Shown here piece after piece: positions 33,607 to 44,523 of a stretch of 64,000 nucleotides of DNA (within the stretch, counting starts at the first letter, position 1; the number at the start of each line of letters is the position of its first letter). Origin of the DNA: Gnetum montanum. Taxonomy: Eukaryota > Streptophyta > Gnetopsida > Gnetales > Gnetaceae. Where the stretch lies: the NCBI GenBank assembly GCA_015680685.1, contig MNCI01004881.1:113403-177402 (forward strand), given 5' to 3'. Below the pieces are notes generated by a model. The model saw only the letters and a program-made list of their open reading frames with translations, ran no database searches and was not told the DNA's origin. A program made the position numbers and the translations under genes.

Positions 33607-34998
33607 CAAGCAGGATTAATAACCATTTTTATTTTCTTTAATTTTATAACTTTTTGTTTTCCAGTTTTTCATTTTTCAACTTTTTGTTTTATCTTTTTGT
33701 GTTTTTGTGTTTTTTTCTTTTTACATTTTTTGTAAGTAATCTAATCTATGAATAAAACACTCATGTGGATCGTTGGTTGAGGTGTGTTTTATGTTATTAA
33801 GTCATGAGTAATCAATTATTTGGAACAGTGAGCCCATTGCACCCACTCATCCACTCTCCAAATAAGAGGTTCTGTTCAAGGGTATAGTGCTATTCTTGAC
33901 ATTTTTAAAACTTAAAATTAATTTTGTGTTTATTGTACCCAGAATGAAAAAGGATGGACCAAGAGGGAATGATTAGGGTGTGACATCAAGGGGATTTTTG
34001 GATTCTCTTTGGTGACCTCTGTGGGAGTTATCATGCAACGTGGTTGTACTAAAGATCCTTGTAGATCTAATGAAAATGGAAGTAAGAGTAATCAAAAGGG
34101 CACTCAAAAATTAATGTTGTTCTAGGGGGTCCCACTGGAAAGACATGCACCCATGCCTGAAGGTTGGTGGCTTCTCTGGATTCAGTAAAGTTCAAAAAAA
34201 GAAAAGAAAGAGAAAAAGAACAACAAAGTTCCATAAAACAAAAATCACTCCTCCCTTGTGCTAAACGCCAAGGATCATATACCTTGTTGTTATGGTACTC
34301 TCATAGTTGTTCATCATGGGATGAAACGATGCGATGTCACTGATTAGAGGAATGGACTTGGTCCTGATTTTGGAACGATGGGGCAATGACACCTTAATCA
34401 TGCTTTCCACGAAGGATTAGTTGTGCCCTGGGTCAGTTACCTCATGTCCCAATCTCTACGATCCCTTTCTATACTTCACCTCATCTCACTATTTGTGTAA
34501 TTTTGGCTTATGTCTCATGTAGCATAGAATTTTTATCCCATTCCAGTGATATTTACATGTGTGTGTTTTGTGGAGTTAGTGCGTATTACATTTAACCCTT
34601 CTAGTGCCCATGGACACTTTAAGTGTGGTTACACAAGGGCATAATAGGTTGAAATCTACTTTGGGGAGGACCCACTTGTGTAATTTTTCGTAATCTTCAC
34701 TAATTCTCTAGTTCAAACACACAATTTCTTACCCTCAGCTTAATTTTTCATAATTTTCTTTCCCTACCATTATCCCTGTATAATTCCTACGTTCCAATGT
34801 ACCATTACATTCCCTTTTCTTCGTAACCACCAAATTTTTAATTGCTAAATTCACATCATTATCATTATGAGTGCCTCTCGAAATAATGAAATTACCCTAG
34901 GATATCTTAATACTTGACAATGTCCTCAATTTACACCATTAATTTCAAGAAAATCATTAAAAATTCGGTATTTTTCATGTGTCTCACATCACTAGGGA
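33607..34998 (+). other. Element 2 noncoding region between gag and internal promoter
   Basis: T-rich start, then a block shared with elements 1 and 3 (ttctagggggtcccact at about 34125). No recognisable ORF. Confidence 0.6.
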
Positions 34999-35070
34999 CG
35001 AGATATCGCGTCGCAATATCGTGTACACGATGTACCATACATGATATCACATCCTATTTCCCTATAAATA
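34999..35070 (+). promoter_or_regulatory. Internal promoter-like module upstream of ORF2 (element 2)
   Basis: AGATATCGCG and related repeats (gatatcgcgtcgcaatatcg, then decayed copies) precede TATAAATA at 35063-35070. The following 'caacacttagcatcatttt' is also shared with element 1. The layout resembles the LTR promoter. Confidence 0.55.
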
Positions 35071-35539
35071 GGATACCCCTGCCGCAACACTTAGCATCAT
35101 TTTGCCATTTACGTGGGGGGAATTTTTGAAATTTTTCTCTGCGACTTATGATTGTGTGACCCTTGCTTTGTCACTCATATCTCACTCACTGGTGCTCCGA
35201 TTTTAATTCCGTTTAAACCTGCTTGAACCTAGAGTGTTCAGTTTAGTCATGGTGGAGAGACACCTACCGAAAAGTGTCCAACTTTTTTGAAATTTATCAC
35301 CACCCAAAGGACATCAATTAGGGTAATTAACATTAACACTTAGAAAAATTGTGCCAAAAATCATATGACCTTAGGTACACCGGGAGATTAAAATGAAATC
35401 CACCAAAGTCATAGGACCCATCATTATAATTTTCGGGCATGATCACACGATAACATAAGATCTTTAATTAAAGGCATGTAGTAAGGTATAACTTGACTTT
35501 GAAAACAACCTTACTAATGTTTGGCCCGTGTGATTGCAG

Positions 35540-38315
35540 ATGGCCCCGAAACGTGCACAGCAAGAGGCTCCTGTTCAAGGTGGAGCGAAACAACCTCGGA
35601 GAGGTGGAAGATAGGTCCTTGCTAGACAACATGCAGAACAAGAGGTGTAATCATTCAGCATCCATCAAGAAGAACCTCTTACCAGACGGTCCGGGCAGGC
35701 AAAAAGAGGAGCTATTGCGGCGCCTCAATCGGGACAACAACTCACGTTGGCCCTGGAGTGTGTTTAGGCTATCCATGAGAAGTCCACATTCACTACTATG
35801 ATTTTGGAGCTAAACTTTGAATCTTTTGTAGAGTTCACTCCTAAGGCTGTTAGGGATCACCTCAAGGGATCTCCCTTATGGCCTGTCCTCTCTGAATGCA
35901 ATGCCTGGTACTTAGGTGAAACGTACCAGTTCTGGCATAATAAGGAGCAAGGCACCACGGTTAACATTTGTGGTGTGATAGTAGAATTTTTTGTGCAGGC
36001 AATTTCAGAAGTGTTAAACCTTCCGAATTCAAGCCCCCATGTTGCTTGGTTATCTACCCGATCGGACCATAATGTGTGAAAGGATTGGTTAGAGAAGGCT
36101 TATGGTAGAGATAAAACTTTTGGAGAATTGACGACGGAAGAGAGAGTTTATTTCAAAATTGGAACCTATCACCTCTTCCCCACAAAAGGTTTGAAAAGAA
36201 TATCGACGTATGCAGCTAGGGGATGTGCAGTGTTGATGGGAAAGGTTAACGCTAACCTTCCCCATCTATGAGATCCTAAGGCGATTTGAAGAATGGAATT
36301 CAGGGAAGATGGCACTGCCTTTTCCCTCCCTTATCAGAAAACTGTGCCGATGGGCTGGTATTCGGGGATACACAAATGACGTCCTCCGAAAGGCCCAGAA
36401 TGCTTCTTATGCTGAGTTATTAAAGGTGCCAACTCCAAAAAAGAGCATCGGCGAAGAGCTGAGACCAGATGAAGAAGAAGAATAGATGACTGGATCACCT
36501 GCAACTCAATATGTAGGACCCAGTCAACCTCCAGCCACAGGTCCTAGCCAACAATAAGAAGTAGGACCCAGCACAGGCCAGGATCAGTCACTGCCATCGC
36601 AAGACTACAGACTGTCGATGAGCCATCTTAGGACCATTGTTGAGACGGTTAGTTGGGGAAGTTGTGATGATGCAAACCTCTTCTATGTCATTAATGATGC
36701 TGACCAGCCTACTATTTCATTAAATCGCACAAGGGGTGAATTATCAATTCAAATAGGAGGAGGGAAAAGCAGATGGTCACAATAGATATCAAGAAACGTG
36801 GCATCTTTTCAAGTGCAGCTAGAGACTGGTGAAGGGGCCACTGTGGTGGTCATGCAACACCAGGATGCCGTGAGAGTTGCTGAAGTATTCGCTAACCATA
36901 TCAAAGAATCCTTTAATGTACCTGTTGTGCCACTGATAGATCTCTTAGGAGCATGAGATGCTCAAACTCTTGCAGGAACCTCAATGACTCCTGCGGAACA
37001 TGAGGATGCACTAAATTGATTGCTACAAATAGGACAAGTTCTGACATCCTTGTTTGACATCCCCCAGGATGTAATGGAAATTCAATCAGACCTCATTTCC
37101 ACAAAGGGGAAGCTGGTCATATCTGAAGTAAGGGCCAAGCATGCTGAAGCTGAAGTGCAGAAACTACAAGAACAGCTCGTAGCCTTACAAGCAGCACAAT
37201 GGGATCCTCTATAATTTGTTCTTGTAGACCAGTTGGAAAATTTCAAAACCAAGCAATTAACAAAGCTAATCGCAGAAAATAAGAAGGTGGCAGAAGAAAA
37301 GGAGACGGCCACTTGGGATGCCTCTGCAGCACAAGTGCAAACTCATGTGCATCTTAAGGCACTCAAGGCCTTAGAAGAAGAGAATAAGCAGTTGGTTGCA
37401 AATAACCTTTTGTTGAATTTTGTGCAGAAACAAAAGAATGTTCTCAATGAACACTTTCATTAGTTACGAGAACAGTTCATTCGGGTCAACTAAGATATAA
37501 GTCATTTAGCCCGAGAAAATCGAACCCTCTCATTGGAGGAGGTACGCACTATTTGCCAAAAATCAGCCATCGAGATAAGCAGGTGGCAGAATGAGACTAA
37601 ACGACACAAGAAGCTGAAGGAGCATTTCTGTGATCAGGTGGGGATGTACAAACAAATCCTAGAGAAGGAGATCCATATGGCCAAGGCTCAAATCAACATC
37701 AGTGCTCAGCACACTAATTGGAGGACCATATTGGACACTTACGCCTTTGCCCACCAAGCGAAAGTTAAGAACTAGGACCTGCAGATTCAAGACTTGACTG
37801 AATACATGGAGTTGGCAAACCTTAGATATGCCAACTTGGCCATGTTAACAGTAGGATGCCCAAGGTCAGAGCTCGAGCAGCAGGTAGCTTCCACCCATAT
37901 CAAATATGAAGCAGAATTTGCACAACGCAAGAAGCTGGCTGAGAAACTAGATGTCACAAATTCTAAACTTGCAGTGGTAAAAGAAAGCTACTAGGGATAG
38001 AAAGATGTTGCAACCAACTTGGCTTGATGGCTAACAGAGCTTCATGAATACAAAGACAAAGCTAGAGCCTATGAAGAGGAACGACGTGTGTTCGCGGCAT
38101 GGTATGTCAAAGCTAACAAGATGTTTCCGCAACTACCTTGTCCGTGGGAAGTGCCAACTTCGTCAAACATTGGAACATTAGCATGGACACAAGATCCTTG
38201 GACCAAAGAGGAGAAGCTCCAGGCCATTCTTTAGCATCATCAACCTTCAAATCTTGAAGCATGTGACAAAGGGAAAGCACCCATGGAGGAGCCACCGCCA
38301 CCAGGAACCACATGA
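35540..38315 (+). pseudogene. Element 2 ORF2: plant retroelement protein with long coiled coil
   Basis: ATG at 35540 (ATGGCCCCGAAACG) directly after 'gattgcag', stop TGA 38313-38315. The layout matches element 1: basic start, globular block (ELNFESFVEFTPKAVRDHL, QAISEVLNLPNSS, YHLFPTKGLKRIS), linker, coiled coil (about 36900-38000, e.g. AEVQKLQEQLVALQAAQ), conserved tail. It has several stops and a small deletion near 36270 ('tatgagatcc' where element 1 has ten more bases). It is not functional as it stands. Confidence 0.75.
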
Positions 38316-38485
38316 GTTCCATTTTTTGTAGTGTAGTATTTTTTCTATGTTGTGTCTTCCCACACTGCGACATCATTTCCTTTTTTGTTTTTCTAGTTAA
38401 TAATCCCATACCTATCCACTGTGTAATCAATGAAGCTTGTTCTCCTTGTCACTCGAGGATGAGTTTTTATTCAGTCGTGGGGGTA

Positions 38486-39376
38486 TGATGAGACACGATT
38501 CGCATAGGCCGCGATATCACGTACACGATATCGCGTCTTCCCTACGATATCGTGTACGCGATATCGCAGTTCGCCACCATATCTATAAATAAGATGCGGC
38601 TCTCCCTTATTTAGCATAGATAGAATAGAAGTAGCAAAGCTCTGGCAGTTTGACCACTCCAGAGATAGATTATTTTTCCCGTGCCTGCCCGTAGTGTAGT
38701 GAATGTAATTGTACTATGTCTTATTCGAGTGTGACATACTTGGACACGCACATGACCAGAAATAAAGATCGAGATTACTACATCATTACAGCAGTCACTT
38801 TGTTATTTATTTATTTATTTATTATTTATTACTTTCTCTCTCATCCTTAAACTCCTAGAATGCAGTATGAGTACGACTTGATTACGAGCATCTAAGGATG
38901 TGTATGGTTAGTCAAGGAATTGGCTACTCATCGCAACGCAGAACAAGTACGACTTGATTATGAACATTTAAGTGTGACTACTTGGTAGCCTAGTGGCGTA
39001 CCTAGAATCTACGCTTGGTAATCCCAGTGGTAGTAGTACATGAGGTCCAAGATGTGTACGGTTGATCAAGGAATCAATTGCTTGTCATACTTAGGCTAGA
39101 TTAGATTTTCTTTACCCTTTTACTCCTAACTTAGCTTAGTTCATATTATTTTCCACTTCCTTCAAGAGTATCATTAGGTTAGAACACATCTACACCTCAC
39201 TATGGACTAAACCATACGTGACAAATATAATACTAGTCCAGGTGGGAAGACAGCGAACTGCAACCTAAGGATAACTGTCTAGGTGCCACAACTAGTTCGT
39301 TTGCGGAGTTCGACCAGATCGCACATGCTATGCTCGTTTCGTATGGTTGAGTGTAGGGGTACCTCACCACTCATCA
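38486..39376 (+). mobile_element. 3' LTR of element 2
   Basis: 891 bp, preceded by the polypurine tract CAGTCGTGGGGGTA. CpG-rich GATATC repeats lie at about 38510-38570. Ends CACCACTCATCA, followed by the target duplication ACAGG. Confidence 0.9.
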
Positions 39377-39381
39377 ACAGG

Positions 39382-41515
39382 TCTTTATTTTTCACTTCTT
39401 CTTGGTGAACAAGGGCATAACTATCCAAGATGGGTTTTTAGTTAAGATTTTGTGCTGAAATTATACTCATATTGGCCTTTTCCATCTGGATTTCTTTCTC
39501 GTTTATCTACTTGTACATGCCCACTTGGTCACCAAAGTGATCCTTGAGCCTCTCATGTTTCTTTGCCTCATTTTTTCATGCGTTGATTTCAATGGCTGAT
39601 TTTTGTTGAATGGTGCGTACCTCCTCCATAGAGAGGGTTTCATTTTCTCTTGCAAGGCAACTCATATCCTGGTTGACCCTCACTAGTTGTTCTATTAACC
39701 TGTGGATGCTCTCCTCCAATATGTTTTTTTATTTTTCTACATTGGTCAACCTCATGTTATCAGCAACAAGTTGTTTGTTTTTCTCATGCACTGCGATAAG
39801 TGCCTTCACATGTGCATACATCTATGCTTCAGCTACAAAGGCATTCCATACTACTTTCTCCTTCTCTGTTGCCAACTATTTATTCTACTTGATCAAGCTA
39901 CTGATTTGCTTTGTTTTGAATTGCTCGATCTAGTTAAGTGTAATGAATTTCTTTGGATTTCTTTGTTCAGCACTCAAGGCTACAAGGTCTTCTTATAGTT
40001 TCAAAATCTCTACTTCCACATGCTTTGCCCTGATCTTTGCCATGACTAGTTTTTCTTTGGTGGTGATGAGCTCAAACTATAATGCAGTGACATCACTGGG
40101 AATGTCAAATAGTATTGTCATGACTTGCCCATTTTGCAATAGTTTATCAAGCACATCCTCATGATCAGTAGGAGTCATTGAGGTTTCAGCTAATAGCAAA
40201 GCATCTCTGGCTCTAGTTAGATCCACCGATGGTATAATAGGTACATTAAAGAATTCCTTAATATGATTGGTGATCACCTTTGCTACTTCCCTTATATCTT
40301 AGTGCTGCATTACCACAACCATGGCTCCTTCTCCAGTTTCTAGCACCATTTGGAACAATGTAATGTTCCTAGAGTTTTGTTGTGACCATTGTACCTCTCC
40401 TGTTGACTATAATGAAATTTGTCCACACCACTGATTGTTTTTGCAATATGCTATAGATGACTCATCGATAGTCGGTAATCTTGTGGTGATGATGATGGGG
40501 CATGTTGATGTTGCTACTCTTGTTACTCTTACTATTGGCCATTGGGCCCTACTTGCTATTGTTGTTGTTGCTCTTGTTTTTGCTCCTCACCATGGTCTTT
40601 TCTTGGTGGTGCTGATTTAAGCAACTTAGTGTATAAAGTATTTTGGGCTCTCTTAGGAACGCCATTGGTGTATCCCAAGATTTCAACTTGCTTGCATAGC
40701 TTCCTAATAAGGCAATGAAATGGAAGTGTTGGCTTCCTTGCCTCCTTTTCTTCAAATTGCCTTTGTGTTTCCATAAAATAGAGTTGTGCAAGGTTAGCAT
40801 TGTATTTGCCCATCAAGATCACACTTCCTCTAGTGGCATAAGTGGATAGTCGATTGAGTCCTTTTGTTGGGAACAAGTGATAGGTACTAATTTGGAAGTA
40901 AATTCCTTCTTCAAAAGTTAGCTCATTATAGCCCTTATCTTCTTTTCAATAAGCCCATTTTAGCCATAGCTTTCTAGTTTTAGGATCAAATTGGGTGGAC
41001 AAATGTGCTAACCATGCTCCTTCTTTAGGTATATTCAGAGCTTTTGCAATTGCCTTGATCGAGAATGACACTGAGATTCCTCCTATGTTGATAATAGTTC
41101 CCTCTTCTTTGTTGTGCCAAAACTAATAAGTCTCTCCAAGGTACCATTCATCATTTTGTGATAATATTGACCATAGCGGTGATGCTTGGTGTTACATCCT
41201 TACTGCTTCAGGAACAAATTCCATGAATGAGCCAAAATTCATCTCCACAATGACTATGTTTAGAAAAAATCTTTCTTGGTTGGCTTGGAGGCAGTTGTTT
41301 GACAATGTGAGGCATTGTCCTAGCACTTGTGGTTTTTTTGCCTCTTCTTGGACCAATTGTCTTGTAGTAGGAGTGTCTTGATGAATGCTGAATGATTGGG
41401 CTTCCTACTCCTTGTGTTTTGGTTCTTGTTCTCTAGTTCAACCTCTACCTTGACCTCTTGGTCATTTGCTTGCTCCTTGTGAAGCTTCTCCTTGTGCTCC
41501 TCTCTTTGGGGCCAT
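39382..41515 (-). pseudogene. Element F ORF2, N-terminal and central part
   Basis: The minus strand starts ATGGCCCC at 41515, preceded by an acceptor-like TGATTGCAG as in elements 1 and 2. It includes the globular block (frame 40556-40876, with FPTKGLNRLSTYATRGSVI) and coiled-coil segments (for example about 40077-40277, SVDLTRARDALLLAETSMT). Many stops. It continues at 30804. Confidence 0.75.
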
Positions 41516-42031
41516 CTGCAATCATTAAGAATTCAGAATTGCTAAGGTATTTCCTTATATTCTTAATAGTTTCATACCTTACTCATATACTTAGTTTCAT
41601 TAAGTTCTTAGTTCATGATTGTAGAGTTAGAAATTTTTTGCAAAAAGTAACCCCATAGGTGTTAATACTTTTATAACCCTTCATAGTCATCTAATTTGTT
41701 CTTATGTATGGCTCATGATTATGAGTATGGTTCCTTAAGAACATTAATTGTGTGTTTTGACATTGATATGTGTGATTATTCTTTAAAAATTTCAACTATC
41801 TCTTCATACTTACCCTTAAAGTACCTTCTAGGCATTAGAATTTTTCAAAAAATTGGCTCAGATTTTCCTTACTAGCATGTCCCCCTCCCCTAGCAACCCA
41901 CCCCCTTCCCCTGACTATGCTAAGCACTTTGTAATCAAATAGGTTCAAAAAGCACAAAAATTAGAATGAGATTGATCAAGTTATAGCTTGGGAATCCCTT
42001 GGCACAAATGAAAAATGGTGAGCGACACCAA
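41516..42031 (-). other. Element F leader between PBS and ORF2
   Basis: About 500 bases with no gag homology. A conserved AGTAAGGTATGA (about 41575-41586 on the minus strand) and the TGATTGCAG before ORF2 are shared with other copies. Confidence 0.5.
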
Positions 42032-42929
42032 TGATGAGCGATGGAGTAGTCCAACACCCAACCATACGAGATACGAGTGTTCACGTGCAGCCTAGTTGAA
42101 TTCTGTGGACAAGGCAATGTAACTATGCTAGTAATTGGTTAGAGTTCGTGATCGTTGTCATCCCACGTGAGCTAGTAAAATTGATGCATATGGTTTAACT
42201 CACAGTGAGGTCTATGACATTGATGTTGTATGGGCCATATTGCTCCTAGTAAACATAAAGTAAGTGGAATGGTTTCTAAATCTAAGTGATAATAAATAGA
42301 TCTAATCTAGCCTATGCGATCAGCATCCAGTTCTAACCTTTCGTTCACACCTTGGACTTTGTGCAACTACTACTGGGATTACTAAGTACCTCACTATTGG
42401 GCATACCAAGTGATAATACTACTAGATTACCAAGCAACTACACTTAAGTGTTCAAGATTAGTCATACTCATTCCACTTAACAATAGTCATGATAAAATGC
42501 ATAGAAAGTAAATCAATAACTAGAGAAAATAGTAAACATTAAGCTAAGTCAAAGTAGGAAAATTATTCTAAGTGTGAACAGTAAAAACTAAGTGATGTTA
42601 CAATGATGCAAAGTAATCTCAATCTTTATTCCCATGCATGAAACGTGTCCAAGTACATTCCACTAGAATAAAGACTTTGTTCAATTACTAAACATCACAT
42701 TGTAGGCATACACTCTTAAGTGCTAGGTGCTAAAATCAAAAAAACAAGTTGATGAAAATTTGTTAAGTGTGAAATGAAACTATATATGGACAATGTGCCT
42801 TAAGTGTTGTATTTATAGGTTTGCACACGTTTGCGATATCAGATATCCAACATTGTAGCTTGTGCCCTGATATTAAGTATGCCATATCGTGGCTTCGATA
42901 TCATAACCAGTCAAAATTTGGATTTATCG
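42032..42929 (-). mobile_element. 5' LTR of element F
   Basis: Begins TGATGAGCGATGG in plus view and ends near GGATTTATCG, matching the left LTR's inverted start. About 897 bp. Decayed GATATC repeats at about 42835-42900. Confidence 0.75.
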
Positions 42930-44523
42930 CCCCTTATGTATGACTTATAGTTGTGTACAACTTTTGCACAAATGTTTCATGCAACATCACATCATATGTC
43001 TAATTATGTGTGGAAGTCGAAGTGTTCATACTCTTGATAAATATTGTACAACCCAATTATGTAAATGATGAATATTGTACCATTTGGTTGTATGATTTGG
43101 TGTATTTGGATTAAAAGGATGGTCTAAAAATTCTTGATTTGGTAGCTCTAGGTTTGATTTCAGTGCGCAACACAAACTTATAAAGTTAAATATGAATAAT
43201 GAAGTGTTAAGCTAATAGAAAGACACTTGAATTGGAAGCTCCAAGTCATGGGTTTGATTCTGGTGGGAAATACTGAATTATATAAAGTTCTAATTGGATT
43301 GTATATCTTGGGGTGTACCTATGTTGCACTTATTTTGGGTTTCAACACCCCTTGTAAAGTTAAATATAGGTTAAAAAAAATGTTTTGGGTTTCACACCAC
43401 CTTATGAAACAATGTTCATGGAGGGAAGACTCGAGATGGATTACACCTTGGCAATCACACTACCTATAAACACAACATTCCTAAACTACATAAATACAAG
43501 ACATAGTGTGAAGGGTCTTACCCTAGTAACTCTAGATTATAGGTTTGATTCTATTGGGTAACACTAAGTTAAAAATTAAAAAAAAAAAACAAAATCTGTA
43601 AAAAGGAATTCTAGTAGATCCAAAGGGTCTCAATGGATGTAAATAAAATTTTCAGTTTTAATTTTAGTTTTACAAATATAACAAAGATGCATGCAACACA
43701 ACAACAAAACAACATACAATTCAGAAGGGATGAAATTGGGAAACAGGTAAAGAAAGAGAGGATGGATAAATCATTCCGCATTTATCAATCAGTCAGGCTT
43801 GTATAACGTAATGTTCATTGTTAAGATCCTCTCGGTTAATTTATATATATATATATATATTAGTGATAACAAAATCATCTCCATTTGAGACTAATTTATT
43901 TGAGTGTAGGTTTTGGGTTTTGCTGTTTTGCAGAGGCTATACAACTGAACAATGCACAGCAGCAGACCAGTAGGAAATGAAGTTGTTATCGAAGGAAGGA
44001 ACGTTTAGCATGGAAAGTTCGACTTACTCATTTTGAAAAACTGCTAATTTCAGATTTTCGATGGACAGCTTTGGATGCTTGTGGGTCCCATTGTTCAAGG
44101 GTTATTTAAAAACTTGTTTAACTTTTTCATTACACTCTGGTTCGAAGCACTAAAGCAGACATAGAAACTTCGTTCCATTGAATATGAGAAAATAGTGCAC
44201 TGCAATTGGTTACAATTAATGAAGGAAAGTTAAGCTCAGCACTTTTTGATCACATTTGTAGCAAACAGAAAGTAGCTCGTGCAAATGTTTGACTGTAGGT
44301 TGAATATGCTCAAACTGGAGCCGTTGCCGGTTACCGCACATAGACATGGAGAGGCAACATTCTTCTTTTCTGCTTTAAATGCCCCACCATAAAAAGGATG
44401 CGATGCACGCTAAAATGAATCGTCAGCCAAGAAGAAAGTAGCAACAGAAGCAGCAGGATCATTCTTGAATTTTGGGTCTTCGGGTCTTGGATTGGGTAGT
44501 TTTTTAAATCAGCAAATTCGAGA
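42930..44523. other. Intergenic region upstream of the lectin pseudogene
   Basis: No gene is recognised. Three short related blocks containing GGTTTGATT(T/C)(C/T), followed by '(t)g(g)g(t/a)aacac', occur at about 43141, 43232 and 43518. They resemble a Pol III B box (GGTTCGANTCC) but lack a clear A box. A (TA)n tract lies at about 43843-43859. Confidence 0.45.

Larger units (their letters stand above)
30805..39376 (+). mobile_element. Element 2: non-autonomous gypsy element with gag and ORF2
   Basis: 5' LTR 30805-31721 (917 bp), tRNA-Asp PBS, gag, internal promoter-like module, ORF2, polypurine tract, 3' LTR 38486-39376 (891 bp). Target duplication ATAGG (30800-30804) against ACAGG (39377-39381), differing by one transition. 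At about 8.6 kb with no pol, it is the most complete copy of this two-ORF type in the window. Inserted in F's ORF2. Confidence 0.88.
29290..42929 (-). mobile_element. Element F: non-autonomous gypsy element, ORF2 type (interrupted by element 2)
   Basis: Left (3') LTR about 29290-30202, right (5') LTR about 42032-42929, both in minus orientation. Inside, the minus strand carries ORF2 from 41515, split by element 2 at 39377/30804. No gag or pol is seen between the 5' LTR and ORF2, only about 500 bases. The sequence after the 5' LTR reads TTGGTGTCGCTCACC: it fits tRNA-Asp for about eight bases, then diverges. This is an older copy, since element 2 is inserted in it. Confidence 0.8.
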
